Counted from the stretch's first letter, positions 25,841 through 34,457 are shown. The stretch: DNA of 64,000 bases from Phycisphaerales bacterium (GCA_029213305.1 JARGPA010000007.1:20499-84498), one strand, 5' to 3'. Translations and numbers: made by a program. The notes: generated by a model from the sequence alone, not told the origin.

Positions 25841-25869
25841 ACCTGGACGGGAGGGGTGCCCGTCCAGGT
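25841..25869 (+). promoter_or_regulatory. 11-bp perfect hairpin after the capsid gene
   Basis: ACCTGGACGGG, loop AGGGGTG, CCCGTCCAGGT: 11 of 11 pairs. There is no T-run, only TTGTTG, so it is more likely a partial terminator or an RNA-stabilising stem than a full stop. It could keep capsid message above that of the downstream genes. Confidence 0.65.
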
Positions 25870-25914
25870 TGTTGATTTGGTCTTTGAAAAGAGTTAACTG
25901 AGTTTGGAGGAGTT

Positions 25915-26544
25915 ATGTTTGCGAAAGATCGTGATTTGGTAGTGCTTGAACCTGGGTTGCATAGGGATATTGCTTGGATGGGGCAGAGACTGTTATCTGG
26001 GATTGGGTCATTGGTTGGGACGGCGTTGAGTATCAACAGTGGGTCATTTGTTGATGCAGGAATCGAGAGTGGGCATGTTGTTCTATTTGATGATGTTGTT
26101 CTTGAAGTGGTGAGCGTTGAGAGCGACTTGCAAGCAACTGTCTCATTGATGCGCGCGGATACTTCGAGTAATGCGATTCCTGGGATCGATGCGAGCAATC
26201 AGAAGGTAGAGGTTTATGGGTATGGGCCTCAGATTGGAATCGTGCATCGACAGGTACTCGGGATGATTGGGATAAATGTGGATGATGAAAATGGATTGAG
26301 TGAAGATGCAGTAACGAATCCAGGTGCGCTTGTTCGATTGGAGGCACTTGGTGCGTTGCATTTGATATATTCTGGCGCGGGAGCATCTGGACGAAATGGA
26401 CAGAAGTTTGATCAACGAGCAAGGATGTATCGAGAGCGATTCGCATCTGAAAGAGAACGTGTAATTGCAATGATTGATTTGAATGGTGATGGGATCGCGG
26501 AATCAACACGCAGACCAAACGCATTTGTGCTCGATCGAGCTTAA
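25915..26544 (+). CDS. Phage-like structural protein with a DxNGDG calcium-type loop
   Basis: 209 residues, GGAGGAG before the ATG. The first half is beta-rich (VGTALSINSGSFVDAGIESGHVVLFDDVV...); the second half is a long helix (QKFDQRARMYRERFASERERVIAMI) ending in DLNGDGIAESTRRPNAFVL. Its position after the capsid gene, and its beta-then-helix shape, suit a head-tail adaptor or a decoration protein. The DLNGDGIAES stretch matches an EF-hand-type calcium loop like those in the dockerin tails. I do not recognise a specific family. Confidence 0.5.
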   Translation: MFAKDRDLVVLEPGLHRDIAWMGQRLLSGIGSLVGTALSINSGSFVDAGIESGHVVLFDDVVLEVVSVESDLQATVSLMRADTSSNAIPGIDASNQKVEVYGYGPQIGIVHRQVLGMIGINVDDENGLSEDAVTNPGALVRLEALGALHLIYSGAGASGRNGQKFDQRARMYRERFASERERVIAMIDLNGDGIAESTRRPNAFVLDRA

Positions 26545-26555
26545 GGGGTGAGTAG

Positions 26556-26948
26556 ATGGTTGTGTTAAGGCCTAGTGAGGTGAAGTTTGGTTCTCAGGTT
26601 TGGGAGAATGTTGCAAGGGTTAGTGTTGATCGAGTTGCGGTATCGACAGTTGATGGATGGGATGACTTTGGATCTCATTTAGTGTTTGTTGATGTTGCGC
26701 GTCAGCGTGTAGTTATCCGAGTAACTCAAGAGATAGTTGGAGATGATTTCGATGGGCTTGCATTGAGCGAGCTCGAAGAATTTTCATTTGTTGGGAGTAA
26801 TGGGACAGACGCAAGACGGGTGAAAGTGAAAGCAGATGTTGTTGTTGAATCGGTTCTCAACAAAGTGAGTGATTTTGGGAGTAGCCGAGTCATTACCCTG
26901 GTTGCGGTCAGCGAAGATGGTTCCGAAGATCCGATCACTGTGAGTTAA
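26556..26948 (+). CDS. Small beta-rich protein of the phage-like cluster
   Basis: 130 residues, AGGGG before the ATG. It is mainly beta-strand (SQVWENVARVSVDRVAVST, HLVFVDVARQRVVIRVTQE), with a Ser/Thr-rich end. The position fits a head-completion or tail-tube-like protein. Function unassigned; it starts 11 bp after the previous gene. Confidence 0.5.
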   Translation: MVVLRPSEVKFGSQVWENVARVSVDRVAVSTVDGWDDFGSHLVFVDVARQRVVIRVTQEIVGDDFDGLALSELEEFSFVGSNGTDARRVKVKADVVVESVLNKVSDFGSSRVITLVAVSEDGSEDPITVS

Positions 26949-26961
26949 GAGGGAGTGGGAG

Positions 26962-27348
26962 ATGGGTAGTTTATATAAGGATCTTGATTTGTTTGGATCA
27001 GGGCCTCACAGGTTTCAGATGGGCCGACAAGGACGACGAATGGTTTCTCTCGCGGCGGTAACAAACAATCCTTCGGTTCCAGGGACTGCTGCTTTCGGAG
27101 ACTTGGAGTTGCGCATTGAAGTCCGAGGAAGACTCGTTGCAGATGATGAAGAGGATTTGTGGGAGCTTAGAGATGCAATCTTGAATGAAGCAAGGGATGA
27201 TGCGTCAAGCGGAATACTAGAAGATCAGCACGGACAACAATGGGAGACAATGAAGCTGCTTACATACTCCGAAGATGGAGCTATCTCTCGGGGTCGTAAA
27301 TGGAGTGTCGGATTCATTGTTGAGTTCGGACGGCTCTACGGCGAATGA
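26962..27348 (+). CDS. Small protein of the phage-like cluster
   Basis: 128 residues with an alternating beta pattern (DLELRIEVRGRLVADDEED) and helix LWELRDAILNEARDDASSGIL, ending in RKWSVGFIVEFGRLYGE. GGGAGTGGGAG precedes its start. Possibly a neck or tail-completion protein; no family recognised. Its start is 13 bp past the previous stop. Confidence 0.5.
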   Translation: MGSLYKDLDLFGSGPHRFQMGRQGRRMVSLAAVTNNPSVPGTAAFGDLELRIEVRGRLVADDEEDLWELRDAILNEARDDASSGILEDQHGQQWETMKLLTYSEDGAISRGRKWSVGFIVEFGRLYGE

Positions 27349-27359
27349 TGGGGGGGTAG

Positions 27360-27644
27360 ATGGAAGCGGAAATTATTGCGTCGTTTACTCAGTTTGGAGT
27401 TGCGGGATTGGTCTGTTGGATGTGGTTAAGCGAGCGGCGAGCATCTTCAGAGAGAGAACGACAAATTACAGAAGCACACACGAAACTGATTAGACAAAAC
27501 GAGGATCATGCCGCACTCATCGAAGTAATTCGGGACAATACGAAAGCGATGGCCTCCCTTGAATCGGGGCAGAGGGGATTGGTCAGGGTGATTGACTCTA
27601 TTGAAACTCGAAAAAATGTGAGCGAGCATGATCGGATTGGTTGA
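27360..27644 (+). CDS. Holin-like membrane protein with coiled-coil tail
   Basis: 94 residues: an N-terminal helix (FTQFGVAGLVCWMWLSER) then a charged coiled coil (ERERQITEAHTKLIRQNEDHAALIEVI). This single-helix-plus-coil design is that of BhlA/holin-like phage proteins, which sit in the membrane. No endolysin gene is present, so lysis is not assured; membrane anchoring of the capsid cluster product is an alternative. GGGGGGTAG lies before the ATG. Confidence 0.55.
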   Translation: MEAEIIASFTQFGVAGLVCWMWLSERRASSERERQITEAHTKLIRQNEDHAALIEVIRDNTKAMASLESGQRGLVRVIDSIETRKNVSEHDRIG

Positions 27645-28194
27645 GCTACACTTTGGTGTGAAGAATGGCTTACTCAAATCTGGAGCTTTAATTGTTAGCA
27701 GTCTACTGATGATTGGGTGTCAACACGGGATTATCTTTCAGGAGCAGGTCGTCCGAACAGATGATCTACTCGCGGTCCCGGGTCCGTTTCGGCCTGCGGT
27801 TATGCGTGTGCATCCTTTGACTCATACTGAGATGAGTAGTGACGACGATCCAGTGATGATTCTCCATGTTGAGTTTCGAGATCCCTGGGGCGACACAGTA
27901 AAAGGGGTCGGACAACTTCAGGTGCAGCTTCGTCAAGGTGATACCGCGAGAGAGGTTGGGGTTCGTGGGACTCGGTGGGATATTGATCTTCGAGAGATCG
28001 AAACGAATGTCTCCTATTTCGATTCAGCTACTCGAACCTATCGGATTGTTGTCGGTGGATTACCTGAGTGGCTTAACAATTCGGTTCGTGATCGTGAATC
28101 TGAGCAGATCGAGTCACGAGTGCGTGTTCTTTTTAGAACATCAAAGGCAGACGGAGAACCTGTTGTATTACAAGATGAATACTTGATGCGGTAA
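27628..28194 (+). CDS. Predicted lipoprotein at the end of the capsid cluster
   Basis: 188 residues. The N-terminal signal (KNGLLKSGALIVSSLLMIGC) has the lipobox LMIGC, so the mature protein should be lipid-anchored. A GTG at 27658 gives a tidier signal peptide and may be the real start; the ATG at 27628 overlaps the holin-like gene by 17 bp. The mature part is beta-rich and polar (HVEFRDPWGDTVKGVGQLQVQLRQGD) with no motif I know. A lipoprotein next to a holin-like gene resembles phage Rz1-type partners only in position; the length is much greater. Confidence 0.6.
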   Translation: MIGLVELHFGVKNGLLKSGALIVSSLLMIGCQHGIIFQEQVVRTDDLLAVPGPFRPAVMRVHPLTHTEMSSDDDPVMILHVEFRDPWGDTVKGVGQLQVQLRQGDTAREVGVRGTRWDIDLREIETNVSYFDSATRTYRIVVGGLPEWLNNSVRDRESEQIESRVRVLFRTSKADGEPVVLQDEYLMR

Positions 28195-28208
28195 GTTCTG
28201 GATGATTA

Positions 28209-28243
28209 TAAAAAAACCGCACTCCTAGAAGGTGCGGTTTTAT
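28209..28243. terminator. Bidirectional terminator closing the capsid cluster
   Basis: AAACCGCAC, loop TCCTAGAAG, GTGCGGTTT with A/T runs at both ends; it serves the lipoprotein gene and the convergent amidohydrolase gene. Confidence 0.85.
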
Positions 28244-28262
28244 AGTTTTTGGTCGACGATGT

Positions 28263-29576
28263 TCAATGGTCAACAGGATCGATCATGTCGAGTTGGCGAT
28301 ACTTTTCTTGGTATTTGTCTCGCAGTTTAGTCTGTTTGTTGGTCAGATCTACTTGGCGGCCTTGTATCCATGCATGTGTGACGATTGAAGTCACGTTCAG
28401 AATGTCATCGTCAGATACAAACATCGTTGCGAGTTTTCCGGATTCGATTGATCCGAGTTGATCGTTCATTCCTAGAATTCTTGCGGCGTTGATCGTGATA
28501 CCTCTTAGTGCGGCTTCGTGATCGAGGCCGTGTGCAACAGAGATACCGATTGCTTCGGGAAGGTTTCTTTCGTGAGCGTGTCTTCCAGACATTGAGAGTG
28601 ACCAAAGGACTCCGGCGTCTTCGAGTTTTGATGGTAGTGTATATGGCTGGTCATACGGCGAATCTGCACGACGAGGGAAGTTGTAAGTTCCTCCGATGAT
28701 GACGGGTGTATTTGTAGAGTTGAGTAGATCTGTGCAAAGATATGCGTCGCGGCCTCCAACAATGATTGGACGGAGATCACGAGATGTTGCCCAGTTGATC
28801 GAACTGATGATCTGATCGTAATCGTTCGCATTAATGAATATTGGGTTTTGTGAATCTCCAGGAAGAGTTGTTGCGATTGCTTCGAGTTTTAGATCAACTT
28901 CTTCGTGGGATTTGGAGTACGAAGTTGCGTTGTTGAATACTTGATCAATATTGTCGAGGCGTTGGTCTCTGCGTTGGGTTGCTTGATTCTTGTTTCTCCC
29001 AGTTGCTCGCATTGATGGCCAGTTGATGATGAGTCCTGCGTCACGGACTAATGCAAGGTCTTCGGTTGTCCACCCGTCTGCTTGGAGGATGGATGCGCGG
29101 CCTGGGATTGTTCCACCGGTTGGGAAAACTCCAAATGTGAGCACGCCGTTTGATTTTGCAGTTGGGATCACGACAGAGTCAGGATTAACAGAAACGAATG
29201 CTCGTACTTCTGGAGTCATATCCCCAACTTCGTTGTAGTCGTTCATTGCTCGGACTGCAGAGATTTCTTGGAGCCCGAGTGTTGTCACTGAGTCGATCAT
29301 CCCAGGGTAGAGATGTTTTCCTGTGAGATCGATGATTTGAGTGTCTGCGGATAATCGAACGCGAGACATAATGTCCTTTTCTGCGACGATCCCGATTTTA
29401 CCTTCGGTAATAGAGACGACTCCGTTTTCGATGACACCGTTGGTCATCGTGTGGACTGTTGCTCCTACGAGAAAGATCGGATGCTCTTGAGGGGGCGCCG
29501 ATGGCGCTAGGTCTTGAGCATGAGCAGTAATCGTTGTAACTGCAAGTGCGGAGATCAGGGGTGCTGAATATTTCAT
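28263..29576 (-). CDS. Exported amidohydrolase-like protein lacking the metal-binding HxH
   Basis: 437 residues with a signal peptide (SALAVTTITAHAQ). The fold is imidazolonepropionase/amidohydrolase-like: GATVHTMTNGVIENGVVSI strand set, LTGKHLYPGMIDS, GRHAHERNLPEAI, AALRGITINAARILGM, LGSIESGKLATMFV. At the metal site the normal IDxHxHLG is IDSVTTLG; both histidines are gone, and the next usual His position reads Asn (FINAN). It should therefore bind no metal there, a likely pseudo-enzyme outside the cytoplasm. It follows the bifunctional gene by 50 bp on the same strand, presumably as one operon. Confidence 0.8.
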   Translation of the reverse strand: MKYSAPLISALAVTTITAHAQDLAPSAPPQEHPIFLVGATVHTMTNGVIENGVVSITEGKIGIVAEKDIMSRVRLSADTQIIDLTGKHLYPGMIDSVTTLGLQEISAVRAMNDYNEVGDMTPEVRAFVSVNPDSVVIPTAKSNGVLTFGVFPTGGTIPGRASILQADGWTTEDLALVRDAGLIINWPSMRATGRNKNQATQRRDQRLDNIDQVFNNATSYSKSHEEVDLKLEAIATTLPGDSQNPIFINANDYDQIISSINWATSRDLRPIIVGGRDAYLCTDLLNSTNTPVIIGGTYNFPRRADSPYDQPYTLPSKLEDAGVLWSLSMSGRHAHERNLPEAIGISVAHGLDHEAALRGITINAARILGMNDQLGSIESGKLATMFVSDDDILNVTSIVTHAWIQGRQVDLTNKQTKLRDKYQEKYRQLDMIDPVDH

Positions 29577-29626
29577 AATTGAGTTCGCTTTGTATAAATT
29601 GGTGAATCGATGATCAATGGAATGAT

Positions 29627-32600
29627 TTAGTAGTTCGTGTGGTATGCGGGAAGGAGTTGGTTACAACCGCAATCTCCGCGATCATTGAGATGGTGATGAT
29701 CAGGTGTATCTACAAGATCATGATCGTGTTCATGTTCCTTAGAATGACTCTTCTCTAGTGGTTTGCCGTCGCGAAGAATGCTTTGGATGAGTCGTTGACG
29801 CTCAGCGTCATTCTTTACTCGGAGCTTTCGATCAAGATTACGAGAGAAGTAGAGTCGGCCATCAACAAAGGTCATCTCAGGGCGCGATATTGATGAGAGT
29901 GGATGTCCTGTCCAAACAACAAGGTCGGCGTCTTTGCCTGCTTCGAGTGACCCGACTCGATCAGCAATTCCGAGTTGGATCGCAGGGTTGAGTGTGACAA
30001 AGTTGAGCGCGTCTTGTTCGCTCATTTCAATACCCGAGAGTTTCGCGTATTTGAGAGCTTTGCCGGCTTCGACATGCATACGTCTTGCGACATCATCGGA
30101 ATCTGAGTTGAACGAGGTGAGCAGTCCAACTTCGTGATTGATAGGGCCGGCAAACGGAATCGCATCCGTGACTTCTACCTTGTAGGCCCACCAGTCAGAG
30201 AAGATTGAAGCGCCAATTGCGTGTTCTTTGACAACTTCAGCGACTTTATATGTTTCTAATCCGTGTTGGAAAGTGCCGATCTTGAATCCGAAATCTTCTG
30301 CGATTCGACAAAGCATCAGGATCTCATCTTGTCGATACGAGTGACAATGGACTAAACGATCGCCGGCAAGGATCTGAGCGAGCGTTTCAAGTTCAAGATC
30401 ACGAGGTGCTTTTTTATCATTTGCGTATTCACGAGCTTTCGTGAATCGATCACGCATGATGGTTTCGACACCCATCCGTGTTTGCGGATAGCGTGTTGTG
30501 TTTCGATCTCCCCAGTTTGATTGTTTAACATTTTCACCTAGCGCGAATTTGATGCCGGGTTTCGCGTTTTCAAAGAACATATCTTCGGGTTTGTCGCTGT
30601 TCCAACGAAGCTTAATCGTTTTCGATTGACCTCCGATTGGGTTTGCAGAACCGTGCAACAAGTTTGCGGTTGTGAGACCGCCAGCGAGTTCTCGATAAAA
30701 TCCTGGATGGCCTGGGTCGAGAGAGTCTGCAATACGGACTTCAGATGTGACTGCTTGTCCTGATTCGTTTACCCCGAAACGGAATAGTCCTGTGTGAGAA
30801 TGCGCGTCGATGAGTCCTGGAGTGATGTGCATTCCACTAGCGTCGATCGTGTGATCAACACGAATTCGCGGGATACTACCAGTGCCGACTTGGTAAATTT
30901 TACCATTACGGAACAACACCCATGCGTCTTCTAGAACTCCCTCGTCTGATTGGGTCCAGACGGTGGCTCCTGTAAAGAGGTAGGTCTCTTGCTTTGGGAT
31001 TGAATCGTAAGAGTAAGGACCAAACGGAGATTCTGGGAACTGTGCGAGTTGTTCAGTTTCAGCACTGTCCTTTTCTGAATGCGAAGCAGTGAGTGCAAAC
31101 TGAGTTCCGTTTTCCATCTCACCATTTCCTGTCAATGCATCCTCGTTTGGAGCATTGAGGGCAATACTGAACAATGAGTCATACCCGAATGGTTCATGCT
31201 CAAAGTTGAACTTGAGTTGGTTGTTTTCTATACGAACATCGATTGCGTCTTGAGTGATGTCATCTGCATCTGTGTGCTCGATGATAGTGACGCTGTCCTT
31301 CTTCACTTTGAATGAGAGTTCGAACTTATTGTTGAGTGTTGCGTCCCAGGTGCCTTTGAAATCCTTTGCAGTGATCTTTGGATCATTTTTTGTCGCAACC
31401 CATTGGAAAGTTGTCGGCTCTGGTGTGTACTCCATTGGTTTCGGATTCAGAGTTGTCCCTCTGATTGTTCCGTCCGATGAGAGAGTCGCAGTGTTGATGT
31501 ACGCGCCTGCCTCGTCATCTTTGTAATCAGTAAGGAACGAGATAGTGTTCCCATCGATGGATACCTTTGATGCTTCAGTGACCACGGGTTCTTCGCCGGC
31601 TGAGTCTGTGAGAGAGAGGGATTTGCCGTCAATGTTCATCTCGACACTGAACTCGGTACCCACGATCGTTGCCGTCCAGCTCCCGTCAAAGCGAGTGTTT
31701 GATGGGTCGTTGATGTGATGGCGCCGTCCGTCGATCCATGTATCGATAATCTTTGCTTTGGCGCTGGGATCAAACAGATCTCCATCTGCAACGACAAGGT
31801 TTGCGATCATGTTTCGTTTGATATCACCTTGGTTCTTGAGTCCAAGAATCTGAGCAGGAGCAGTTGTGATCATCGCGAGCGCGTCTTCTGCAGGAAGACC
31901 TTTCTCAATCGCGGTATGAAGATTGTCCCAGAACTTTTCGCCGCTGCGGAGTTTAGAAGTAGTGAGTGCAACCTTGAGACGAGAGTTTTTTAACCAACGC
32001 GCGTTCGCAGGGGCGCGTTCTGCATGTTGAAGTGTTGCAAGATCAACTGATTCAACAGCGCCAACACTGAAAACATCTGGAGTCTCAGGGTATCGCAAAG
32101 GGACAATTACTGGATGTCCCATTTCTTTGAACGCCGAGAGTCGACGATGAGCTGTTCCGTTATCGATGATGACAATATTTTGATGATCAAACTCGTTTGC
32201 AATTTTGTCTGCAAGCAGGGCTTCGAGCTCTTGATTGGTTTCGTAGAACAATGTTGTTTTTGAGGGATCGATCTCATCGAGACATGAACTGTCTAAATGT
32301 TTTTCCTTAGCGCGATGGGACGCGTCGATGAATGTTTGACGCATGAGCGCGACGACACCCATATGTGAGTTCGGGTAATCATTGTCAGGCCAAGATGATC
32401 GATCGAATCCCATCATCATGCCTGTGTGTGATTGATAGGTTGGAGGATCACCCATTGAATCTTCTTCGAAGTCAGCCGCCGTTGATACGATCGCGGACCA
32501 TCCTCGGAAGATACCGTTTTCTGGCGCGATCATTGCAGTGGTGAAACCCATCTCTCGTAGATTCTTCGCAACATCTGCTGAGATCCCAATATCGAGTGCG

Positions 32601-32974
32601 TCTCGTTGAGGAGTGACTTTGCTTGACCAATGGTTCCCCGCCGCGTTTGAAGGAGGCATCGGCGCATCGACTTCAATATACGGATCAATAAATCCCGCAT
32701 AGATATGGGCGCCTTCAAGATCCCATACCGTTGCATGTTCTGCGGGTTGGGAATTCCCGAGCCCGATGATCATCCCGTTTTCAATGAGAATATCAGCATT
32801 CTCAAAGACTGTTCCGGGTGATGTATGTACGGTCGCATTGTGAAGCAAATGTCGCGTCGGGGTTGCAGGTTGCATCCCATTTGGTCGCGGCGCAAGCGGG
32901 TCCGGTGCATTTGAATGAGCGGTAAAAGCGATAGCAGCGATGCTGCCTGCGAATAAGACAGGTGCAAGTTTCAT
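29627..32974 (-). CDS. Exported double amidohydrolase: degenerate N-half, beta-rich middle, intact C-half
   Basis: 1115 residues from ATG 32974 (AAGGAG nine bases upstream; a longer frame to 33037 lacks a signal peptide at its head). Signal peptide VLFAGSIAAIAFTAHS. The N-half (about 35-435) has the amidohydrolase strands but FIDPYIEVD instead of HxH. A beta-sandwich-like region (about 440-645) follows with repeats such as TRFDGSWTATIV and FKGTWDATLNNK. The C-half (about 670-1060) is complete: GLIDAHSHTG, later HCHSYRQD and TFQHGLE, and DRVGSLEAGKDADLVV. A His/Asp-rich tail (KEHEHDHD, DHHH) and DCGCNQ end it. The substrate is unknown. Confidence 0.82.
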   Translation of the reverse strand: MKLAPVLFAGSIAAIAFTAHSNAPDPLAPRPNGMQPATPTRHLLHNATVHTSPGTVFENADILIENGMIIGLGNSQPAEHATVWDLEGAHIYAGFIDPYIEVDAPMPPSNAAGNHWSSKVTPQRDALDIGISADVAKNLREMGFTTAMIAPENGIFRGWSAIVSTAADFEEDSMGDPPTYQSHTGMMMGFDRSSWPDNDYPNSHMGVVALMRQTFIDASHRAKEKHLDSSCLDEIDPSKTTLFYETNQELEALLADKIANEFDHQNIVIIDNGTAHRRLSAFKEMGHPVIVPLRYPETPDVFSVGAVESVDLATLQHAERAPANARWLKNSRLKVALTTSKLRSGEKFWDNLHTAIEKGLPAEDALAMITTAPAQILGLKNQGDIKRNMIANLVVADGDLFDPSAKAKIIDTWIDGRRHHINDPSNTRFDGSWTATIVGTEFSVEMNIDGKSLSLTDSAGEEPVVTEASKVSIDGNTISFLTDYKDDEAGAYINTATLSSDGTIRGTTLNPKPMEYTPEPTTFQWVATKNDPKITAKDFKGTWDATLNNKFELSFKVKKDSVTIIEHTDADDITQDAIDVRIENNQLKFNFEHEPFGYDSLFSIALNAPNEDALTGNGEMENGTQFALTASHSEKDSAETEQLAQFPESPFGPYSYDSIPKQETYLFTGATVWTQSDEGVLEDAWVLFRNGKIYQVGTGSIPRIRVDHTIDASGMHITPGLIDAHSHTGLFRFGVNESGQAVTSEVRIADSLDPGHPGFYRELAGGLTTANLLHGSANPIGGQSKTIKLRWNSDKPEDMFFENAKPGIKFALGENVKQSNWGDRNTTRYPQTRMGVETIMRDRFTKAREYANDKKAPRDLELETLAQILAGDRLVHCHSYRQDEILMLCRIAEDFGFKIGTFQHGLETYKVAEVVKEHAIGASIFSDWWAYKVEVTDAIPFAGPINHEVGLLTSFNSDSDDVARRMHVEAGKALKYAKLSGIEMSEQDALNFVTLNPAIQLGIADRVGSLEAGKDADLVVWTGHPLSSISRPEMTFVDGRLYFSRNLDRKLRVKNDAERQRLIQSILRDGKPLEKSHSKEHEHDHDLVDTPDHHHLNDRGDCGCNQLLPAYHTNY

Positions 32975-33154
32975 TGATGGAGACTCCTTGTGAGTCAAAT
33001 GGTACCGAAATCCCGAGTATTGGGTGGCAAAATTCATCGTGATTGAGTGGGAATTTCGGTCTATGCTTCAACGCGGATTTACAATTTCGTTGTATGAATC
33101 CTATAGATGAACCGGCGTCTGTTTGGCGCGTTAATTACTGCAAAGGCTCAAGTT

Positions 33155-34414
33155 ATGACAATTGATCTGGTAAGTGGGAACGCGGTGATCGGCCAATCAG
33201 GTGGTCCAACAGCAGTGATCAACGAATCACTCGTAGGCGTGATCGAAGGACTGCGCCACGCGGGCGCTGGGAATCCGGGTAATCCGATCAAAAAAATCCT
33301 CGGGATGCGCCACGGCGTTACTGGGCTCGTAAACGGCGATCTCTACGATTTGACAGACTATCCACATGATCGTCTTCAGATCCTTGCTCAAACTCCAAGT
33401 GCTGGATTAGGGTCAACTCGCGATAAACCTGACGCAGAGTACTGCGAACGTATCCTCAAAGCATGTCAAGAGCATGGAATCCGATACTTCTTCTATATTG
33501 GTGGGAATGACTCAAGCGACACATGTCGAATCGTCAACGAGATGGCCAACGAGTCAGATTACGAACTCCGTTGTTTCCATATTCCCAAGACTGTAGATAA
33601 CGATTTGGTAATCAATGATCACACACCTGGTTTCCCAAGTGCAGCAAGATTCGTAGCAAAAGCATGTATGGCAGACTTCTTGGACAACATCTCTCTTCCT
33701 GGGATCAAGATTAATGTCATCATGGGCCGTCACGCAGGGTTCTTGACAGCTGCTTCTGCTTTGGCGCGCCGTGATGATCGGTACGAGTTTGAAGGCGGAT
33801 CAACCGATGGCCCTCAGCTTATTTACTTGCCTGAAGTTCCGTTTGATACGGATCGGTTTGTAAACGATGTTGCGAAACTCTACGAGAAGCGCCAACGAGT
33901 GCATATCGCAATCTCTGAAGGAATCGCAGACAAGGACGGAAACTCAATCGGAGCAACACTCATCAAGAATGCTCAAACTGATGATCATGGGAATGTTCAA
34001 CTCTCAGGTTCAGGAGCAATCGGAGATGCTCTCTCTGATTTGCTCAAAGAGAAACTCACACCAGTTGGAGGCAAGTCCGTCCGTGTTCGAGCAGATACAT
34101 TTGGATATGTGCAGCGTTGTTTCCCTGATCAGTCAGATGTTGATAAACGTGAAGCAAGAGGGGTAGGGCGCTACGCCGCAAGACTTGCAATGAGCGGCGA
34201 TCTCGACGGTTCAGTTGCAATCATTCGAACGAGCCCGATCGGTGAAGGACAACCTTACGCGGCGCAGTATCGTCGGATCGATCTGATCGATGTCGCAGCA
34301 AAAACGAAGCACATGCCTGCGGAGTTTATCGAAGGACACAACAATGTGAGTCAAAAGTTCTTGGACTACTGTCGTCCGTTGGTTGGTTCATTGCCTTTGT
34401 ATGAACGAATCTGA
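33155..34414 (+). CDS. PPi-type 6-phosphofructokinase
   Basis: 419 residues from ATG 33155 (AAGG, eight-base spacer); the frame opens at 33107 without a ribosome site. Family A PFK with GQSGGPTAVIN at the N-terminus, YIGGNDSSDT, PKTVDNDL, and MGRHAGFLTAASALAR. ATP-dependent PFKs read GGDG and GT at these places; here an Asp follows the GGN and a Lys precedes TVDND, both marks of pyrophosphate-dependent enzymes. It would phosphorylate fructose-6-phosphate with PPi, reversibly. Divergent from the amidohydrolase gene. Confidence 0.87.
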   Translation: MTIDLVSGNAVIGQSGGPTAVINESLVGVIEGLRHAGAGNPGNPIKKILGMRHGVTGLVNGDLYDLTDYPHDRLQILAQTPSAGLGSTRDKPDAEYCERILKACQEHGIRYFFYIGGNDSSDTCRIVNEMANESDYELRCFHIPKTVDNDLVINDHTPGFPSAARFVAKACMADFLDNISLPGIKINVIMGRHAGFLTAASALARRDDRYEFEGGSTDGPQLIYLPEVPFDTDRFVNDVAKLYEKRQRVHIAISEGIADKDGNSIGATLIKNAQTDDHGNVQLSGSGAIGDALSDLLKEKLTPVGGKSVRVRADTFGYVQRCFPDQSDVDKREARGVGRYAARLAMSGDLDGSVAIIRTSPIGEGQPYAAQYRRIDLIDVAAKTKHMPAEFIEGHNNVSQKFLDYCRPLVGSLPLYERI

Positions 34415-34457
34415 TTTCTGAAGATTTTCTGGTCGTAGTAGTAGAATGCAAAGTTGT

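Noticed and set aside
22492-28194. Intact prophage
   Set aside because: No integrase, repressor, terminase, tape measure, tail fibre, lysin or att repeats were seen at the edges, and the flanks are ordinary host genes with host terminators.
33107-33154. Upstream extension of the phosphofructokinase
   Set aside because: The extra 16 residues lack a ribosome site; ATG 33155 has AAGG at the right distance and begins just before the first strand of the fold.
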